Shown here one piece after another: positions 13,588 to 17,501 of a stretch of 17,501 nucleotides of DNA. The translations under genes and the position numbers were made by a program. The DNA lies in assembly GCA_025355485.1 (NCBI GenBank), contig JANXZP010000078.1, positions 1 through 17,501 on the forward strand, given 5' to 3'. Positions within the stretch are counted from its first letter, which is position 1; each line of letters starts with the position of its first letter. Under the pieces are notes generated by a model that had not been told where the DNA came from, did not search any database, and was given only the letters and a program-made list of their open reading frames with translations. Origin of the DNA: Pseudomonadota bacterium. Its GTDB lineage: Bacteria > Pseudomonadota > Gammaproteobacteria > Xanthomonadales > Xanthomonadaceae.

Positions 13588-15117
13588 ATGCGTCGCTACG
13601 CCATCCTGCTGTGTTGCTGCGCGCTCGCAGCCTGCGCGACCAACCCTCCCGCGAAAATCGCGCATGCGACCGCCGCGCGCACCGGCATTGCGGCGGTAGA
13701 TGCGTTGTATGCGCGCCTCGATGCGGACACCGCGCGTTATGACGCCGGGCTGGACAGCGTCGCGCGCGGCGATACCGATGCCGGTCGCACCGCGATCGCC
13801 GCCGCGCGCAGCGACCTGCTCGACGCCGCCAGTCGTTGCGAAGCAACGCCACCGTGCGACAGCGCGCGTTTCATCGCCGCCTACGACGCGCTGCTGACGC
13901 GGCAGGCCAGCGTGATGAACAACGAAGGCGAAAGCTTCGCCGAGGTCGAGGACAAACCCGTCGCGGCGACGGAGATCTCCGCCGGCAGCTCGCCGGTGAT
14001 CCAGAATCTGCCGGCAGCATCGCGCCCGATCGCGATGCTCAAGGGTCGCGACCTGCGCGAGATCATCACCCTCAACGAACCGATGAAGGCCGCGCTGACC
14101 GAGTGGCTGACGTCGAATCGTGCGCAGCTCATCGACGCCTGGGAAAACTACCAGTACATGCGCCAGCTGATGTGGCCCGAATACGAGCGCGCGGGTTTGC
14201 CCGAGGCGCTGCTGTTCGGGATCATGGCGCAGGAATCCGGAGGCAAGGTCCATGCGGTGTCGCGCTCGGGCGCAGCGGGCCTGCTGCAATTCATGCCAGC
14301 TACCGGCGCGGCCTACGGGCTGGGCATGTCGGACGGCTTCGACACCCGCTACGACCCGACCCTGGCGACGCGTGCGAACGTGCAGTACCTCAACGCGCGC
14401 TTCGCCGAACTCGGCAACAACCTCGAGCTCGCGGTCGCGGCCTACAACGGTGGCGAAGGCAAGATGGCGCGGCTCTACACGGGCACGGGCGGCAAGGGCT
14501 TCTGGGATCCGGAAATCTACGGCCAGCTCGCGCCCGAAACCCGCGACTACGTGCCGCGCGTGTTGGCGGCGGCGTGGCTCTTCCTCAACGCGAAGGAGTA
14601 CGGCCTGCAATTCCCGCGCGTGAACGCCGGCGAGCCGCAGCAACTCACGCTCGCACGCGGCACGTCGATCAACGAACTAACGATCTGCCTCGGCAACAAT
14701 GGCGTGCGCGACGGTTGGTTCCGTTCGCTACGCAACCTCAACCCGCGCTACGACCCGCACGATCCGATCGCCGCCGGCACCGTGCTGCGCGTGCCGCCCT
14801 ATGTGATGCATCTGTATCGCCCGAATTGCGTGGACAACAACACGCGCGCGCAGCTTGCATCGGACCTGGCCGCCGCGCGCAAACCGGTCGTGGTCGCGCC
14901 GCCGCCGCAGGTCGCGGTGGAAGAGGAAAGGGCATCGCGCCACGGCAGGAAGGAATCACGCGCAAAGACCTACGAGGTCAGGCGCGGCGACACCTTCAAA
15001 TCGATCGCACGCCGCAACGGTTGCGACGACGATGAACTTGCCCGCGCGAACGGATTGCGCTCGCCGTATTCGATCAAGCGCGGGATGCGGTTGAGGTTGG
15101 TGGGGTGTGATCGGTGA
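13588..15117 (+). CDS. mltD: MltD-type membrane-bound lytic murein transglycosylase
   Basis: The product is 509 residues. The signal ends in LAAC (13-16), making Cys16 the lipidation site, with Ala at +2, so an outer-membrane lipoprotein is likely. A helical, Ala-rich region (about 30-150) leads to the SLT domain. There, Glu216 in GIMAQESGG (211-219) is the catalytic acid, followed by GLLQFMPATG (231-240) and AAYNGGEGKM (284-293), all typical of family 1 transglycosylases. A divergent LysM-like stretch (about 351-403) and a clear C-terminal LysM domain (461-505, with YEVRRGDTFKSIARRNG) bind peptidoglycan. It cleaves the MurNAc-GlcNAc bond with formation of 1,6-anhydroMurNAc during wall remodelling. 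The order lipobox-SLT-LysM matches MltD. It is divergent from the HerA-like gene; an alpha/beta hydrolase gene follows after 39 bases. Confidence 0.92.
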   Translation: MRRYAILLCCCALAACATNPPAKIAHATAARTGIAAVDALYARLDADTARYDAGLDSVARGDTDAGRTAIAAARSDLLDAASRCEATPPCDSARFIAAYDALLTRQASVMNNEGESFAEVEDKPVAATEISAGSSPVIQNLPAASRPIAMLKGRDLREIITLNEPMKAALTEWLTSNRAQLIDAWENYQYMRQLMWPEYERAGLPEALLFGIMAQESGGKVHAVSRSGAAGLLQFMPATGAAYGLGMSDGFDTRYDPTLATRANVQYLNARFAELGNNLELAVAAYNGGEGKMARLYTGTGGKGFWDPEIYGQLAPETRDYVPRVLAAAWLFLNAKEYGLQFPRVNAGEPQQLTLARGTSINELTICLGNNGVRDGWFRSLRNLNPRYDPHDPIAAGTVLRVPPYVMHLYRPNCVDNNTRAQLASDLAAARKPVVVAPPPQVAVEEERASRHGRKESRAKTYEVRRGDTFKSIARRNGCDDDELARANGLRSPYSIKRGMRLRLVGCDR

Positions 15118-15156
15118 GGGCATGATGGCGCTGCATGCCAACATTGGAGCAGGTTT

Positions 15157-16197
15157 GTGACTAGCGCTTACAAGAGGTGCATGGCAATTTCCCTTGCCAT
15201 TCTCGTCTCTTCATCGGCTGCTGTTGCTGAAGAAAACAAGAAAGTCATCGACGATCCGGCCTATACCCATACGCAGCGCCTGGTGGAGGTCGAACCGGGA
15301 CGCAGGCTCAATCTCTATTGCTTGGGCCATGGCTCGCCGACCGTCATATTCGACTCTGGGGTAACCGGCGAGACCGTTGGATGGACCTTGGTCCAGCCGG
15401 TAATCGCGGCACATACGCGTGCATGCTCTTATGATCGAGCCGGCACCGGTTTCAGTGATCCCGGGACCAGAACTGGAACGAGCGCGAACATTGTTGATGA
15501 TCTGCACAGAATGCTGGTTGCCGCAACCATCGCGCCTCCGTACATCTTGGTCGGTCATTCGTACGGCGGAATGAATGTAAGGCTTTACAAGGACCACTTT
15601 CCATCGGAAGTCGTCGGCATGGTGCTGGTTGATCCTGCGCATGAAGATTGGGTTCGCAGAGTCTGGGCGTTGAATGCCCTTCAGCCCTCGTACGAGCAAC
15701 TCGTCTCAGATAGTTTCGAGCCGATGTGGCGGGACGAGCGCGAATGCGTGCGCGCGGCGACCGTCGGATTCGTCGAAGGATCGGAGCTTTACAAGAAATG
15801 TATTCCCGATCCCGATCCTCGCCTCAGCGATGCGATCAATGCTGCCTACCTAAAGACCCGCTTGTCGCCTGGCTATCAGCAGGCGCAACTGACCGAAGAC
15901 GAAAACCTTCATTTCGCCAGTTCCGATCAGCTACGCGCAGCACGCATCTGGTACGGCGACATGCCCTTGATCGTGCTTGCCGCGGACGATCGACCCAAGC
16001 TGCGCACGCACGAAACCCAAGCACACCACGACGCGATAAATCGCTTGTGGTATGTCCTTTTTGACGAGCTTGCTGCGCTCTCCAGCCGCGGTATCAACCG
16101 CGTCGTTCCCAACACGGGGCACGACATCCCGATGACGCAGCCAAACGCAGTCAGCAATGCAATCCTGGAGGTTCTGCAGGAAGCGCAGAAAAAGTGA
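15157..16197 (+). CDS. Exported alpha/beta hydrolase, lower-GC than its neighbours
   Basis: The product is 346 residues, starting with GTG at 15157, which has GGAG at 15146-15149. An ATG at 15181 preceded by AGAGG is a second possibility; both keep the signal peptide (about 1-24, cleaved near AVA-EE). The alpha/beta hydrolase fold shows VIFDSGVTG (63-71) for the oxyanion loop, SYDRAGTGFSDP (91-102), the nucleophile elbow GHSYGG with Ser135, a probable acid at Asp277 or Asp278 in VLAADDRPK, and His322 in PNTGHDIPM. It is probably a periplasmic esterase or peptidase-like hydrolase of unknown substrate. Base use differs from the surroundings: bases 15541-15600 hold 27 G or C of 60, against 40 of 60 at 14401-14460. 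This hints at acquisition from elsewhere. It ends 15 bases from the convergent psd. Confidence 0.88.
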   Translation: MTSAYKRCMAISLAILVSSSAAVAEENKKVIDDPAYTHTQRLVEVEPGRRLNLYCLGHGSPTVIFDSGVTGETVGWTLVQPVIAAHTRACSYDRAGTGFSDPGTRTGTSANIVDDLHRMLVAATIAPPYILVGHSYGGMNVRLYKDHFPSEVVGMVLVDPAHEDWVRRVWALNALQPSYEQLVSDSFEPMWRDERECVRAATVGFVEGSELYKKCIPDPDPRLSDAINAAYLKTRLSPGYQQAQLTEDENLHFASSDQLRAARIWYGDMPLIVLAADDRPKLRTHETQAHHDAINRLWYVLFDELAALSSRGINRVVPNTGHDIPMTQPNAVSNAILEVLQEAQKK

Positions 16198-16212
16198 CGT
16201 GCGCGCAACGTG

Positions 16213-17055
16213 TTACAAAACGCGCCCCAATCTTTGGCCCAACCGCACTGCTTGCTCGGCCTGCAACGACGTATCAAGCGTAATGGCGGCCTTCGGCAAC
16301 AGCACGATCACCGTCGATCCATAATTGAATCGCGCCATCTCCGCGAAGCGTTCGATCGTGATGCCCTTGCCGCGCCAATCCTTGCGCACGATCCTCGACG
16401 CGTAGCGTGGAATTTCAATCCCGCTCCAGACCGTTTCCACGCCCGACACCAGCACCGCGCCGACCATCACCAGGCACATCGGGCCGAAGTCGGTGTCGAA
16501 GTGGCAGACCAGTCGTTCGTTGCGTGCGAACAATCGCGGGATCGCCTGCACGGCGAATGGGGCGACGCTGAAGATGCGGCCAGGCACGTGCAAGGTTTCG
16601 CGCAGCGTTCCAGTCCACGGCATGTGCACGCGGTGGTAATCGCGCGGCGCAAGGTACACGGTTGCGAACCAGCCGTCATCGAACGGTGCCGCTGCGTCCG
16701 TATCGCCGAGCAATTCGGCAGTGACGTAGCTCTGACCCTTGGCTTGGAAAATTCTGCCTGACTCGATCTGACCGAGTTGGCTAATGCGTCCGTCGGCCGG
16801 CATCAGCAACGCTCGCGGATCGGCATCGGGAACGCGCGCACCGGGTTTCAGCGCGCGGGTGAAGAATGCATTGAAGCTTGGATATGCATGCGTATCAGGC
16901 TGCGCTGCCTCGCCCATGTCCACATCGAAACGACGAACGACCATTCCGATCAGCCAGTCCTTCCACGGCCGCCAGCGCCAGTTCGCGGCATATAGCGCGA
17001 GTCGCGACAGCAGCCGATGCGGCAGCAGGTATTGCAGCGCGACCGCTGGTCTCAT
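16213..17055 (-). CDS. psd: Phosphatidylserine decarboxylase (proenzyme)
   Basis: The product is 280 residues, close to the E. coli enzyme. It makes phosphatidylethanolamine from phosphatidylserine at the inner membrane. The proenzyme cuts itself before a Ser that becomes the pyruvoyl group; here the site is the Gly246-Ser247 bond in NYGST, where most proteobacterial enzymes have LGST. The matching self-cleavage residues are seen as Asp88 in MPADGRI and His144 in YHRVHMP (140-146). Other landmarks are FNAFFTRALKPGAR (61-74), SVAPFAVQ and FGPMCLVMVGA. The N-terminus has the usual amphipathic PHRLLSRL segment for membrane contact. The ATG at 17055 lies one base after the stop of the SCO gene (TGA-A-ATG), so translation is probably coupled. 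It converges on the alpha/beta hydrolase gene. Confidence 0.95.
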   Translation of the reverse strand: MRPAVALQYLLPHRLLSRLALYAANWRWRPWKDWLIGMVVRRFDVDMGEAAQPDTHAYPSFNAFFTRALKPGARVPDADPRALLMPADGRISQLGQIESGRIFQAKGQSYVTAELLGDTDAAAPFDDGWFATVYLAPRDYHRVHMPWTGTLRETLHVPGRIFSVAPFAVQAIPRLFARNERLVCHFDTDFGPMCLVMVGAVLVSGVETVWSGIEIPRYASRIVRKDWRGKGITIERFAEMARFNYGSTVIVLLPKAAITLDTSLQAEQAVRLGQRLGRVL

Positions 17056-17056
17056 T

Positions 17057-17501
17057 TCAGTGCGAATCCGACTGCTGCAGATCCGCCAGTGTCTTCATGT
17101 CCGCGCCGATCGCCGCCGGATCGAGCGGGGGGCGGATCAGTCCCGCCATGTTGCCGTCCGGATCGAGCACCGACACGGATGCGGAGTGATCGATGCTGTA
17201 GTCGCCGCCACTCGTCGGCACCTTCATGTACACCATGCCGAGGCTGCGCGCGAAGGTCGCCAGCATTTTCGCATCCGCGGTCGCGCCCAGCAGGTCCTTG
17301 CCGAAGTAGCGCACGTATTCGCCGACATGCTGCGGACTGTCGCGGTCGGGATCGACCGACACGAACAGCACGCGTGGACGGATCGCTGCGGGCAACGCCG
17401 CCCATGCTTTCGCAGCCTGGCCAAGGCTCTGCAGTGTGGTCGGGCACACGTCGGGGCAGCGGGTATAACCGAGGAAGACCAGAGTCCAGTGGCCCTGCAT
17501 C
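17057..17501 (-). CDS. SCO1/SenC family copper chaperone (N-terminus beyond the window)
   Basis: The gene runs off the right edge; 148 codons including the stop are visible. The fragment opens inside the thioredoxin-like fold with GHWTLVFLGYTRCPDVCP. The copper-binding CxxxC is seen as Cys-Pro-Asp-Val-Cys, followed by PTTLQSL, the conserved VSVDPDRD strand-loop, and YSIDHSASV with the third copper ligand His. SCO proteins are membrane-anchored in the periplasm and deliver copper to the CuA site of cytochrome c oxidase, or reduce its cysteines. The Met at the window edge (17498-17500) is internal to the family alignment, so the true start and the membrane anchor are missing here. The stop is one base before psd. 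Confidence 0.93.
   Translation of the reverse strand, partial: MQGHWTLVFLGYTRCPDVCPTTLQSLGQAAKAWAALPAAIRPRVLFVSVDPDRDSPQHVGEYVRYFGKDLLGATADAKMLATFARSLGMVYMKVPTSGGDYSIDHSASVSVLDPDGNMAGLIRPPLDPAAIGADMKTLADLQQSDSH

Noticed and set aside
13540..14643. Minus-strand frame opposite mltD
   Set aside because: Arg/Val/His-rich shadow of a well-supported lipoprotein transglycosylase.
1..17501. Search for CRISPR arrays, tRNA or rRNA genes, insertion sequences and attachment sites
   Set aside because: No regularly spaced repeats, no cloverleaf-like or rRNA-like stretch, and no transposase or integrase motifs seen by eye; genes fill nearly all of the window.

Overview
The window is GC-rich (many stretches near two-thirds G+C) and gene-dense. 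Its gene set is typical of a Gram-negative proteobacterium: GreB, an MltD-type lytic transglycosylase, a proteobacterial Psd, SCO, Tat- and lipoprotein-type signals, and a YjgR-type HerA-like ATPase. The flavour of several proteins suggests a gammaproteobacterium of the Xanthomonadales/Lysobacterales. That placement is inferred from family resemblance, not measured. I see no rRNA, tRNA, CRISPR array, insertion sequence, integrase or phage gene. No gene-free stretch exceeds about 150 bases.

The genes fall into nine short transcription units that alternate in direction. (1) Minus, 1984 to 1: a DUF885 peptidase-like lipoprotein, then the start of a small LiaF/DUF5668-like membrane protein cut by the window edge. 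(2) Plus, 2073-2447: a small exported protein resembling NTF2-fold immunity proteins. (3) Minus, 5333 to 2448: dienelactone hydrolase family, HIT-family protein, pxpB and pxpC (5-oxoprolinase subunits). (4) Plus, 5479-7126: a di-heme cytochrome b and a Tat-exported, lipid-anchored molybdopterin oxidoreductase. (5) Minus, 8171 to 7190: greB and a coupled GNAT acetyltransferase. (6) Plus, 8303-10599: LemA and a DUF2207 membrane protein. (7) Minus, 13459 to 10657: HerA-like ATPase and an unrecognised membrane protein with a helical-repeat tail. (8) Plus, 13588-16197: MltD-type lytic transglycosylase and an exported alpha/beta hydrolase of lower GC. (9) Minus, 17501 to 16213: partial SCO copper chaperone and phosphatidylserine decarboxylase.

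Most of the content is housekeeping: envelope, redox, glutathione-cycle and transcription-fidelity genes. Many neighbours are translationally linked: ATGA overlaps at pxpB/pxpC and lemA/DUF2207, an 11-base overlap in the redox pair, and 1-base gaps at greB/GNAT and SCO/psd. I did not find a clear new defence or mobile system. The points most worth a second look are the HerA-like ATPase paired with an uncharacterised membrane protein, the lipid-anchored molybdoenzyme with its own cytochrome b, pxpBC without pxpA, the back-to-back promoter at 2013-2042, an insertion just before the catalytic Cys of the dienelactone hydrolase, and the compositionally atypical alpha/beta hydrolase.
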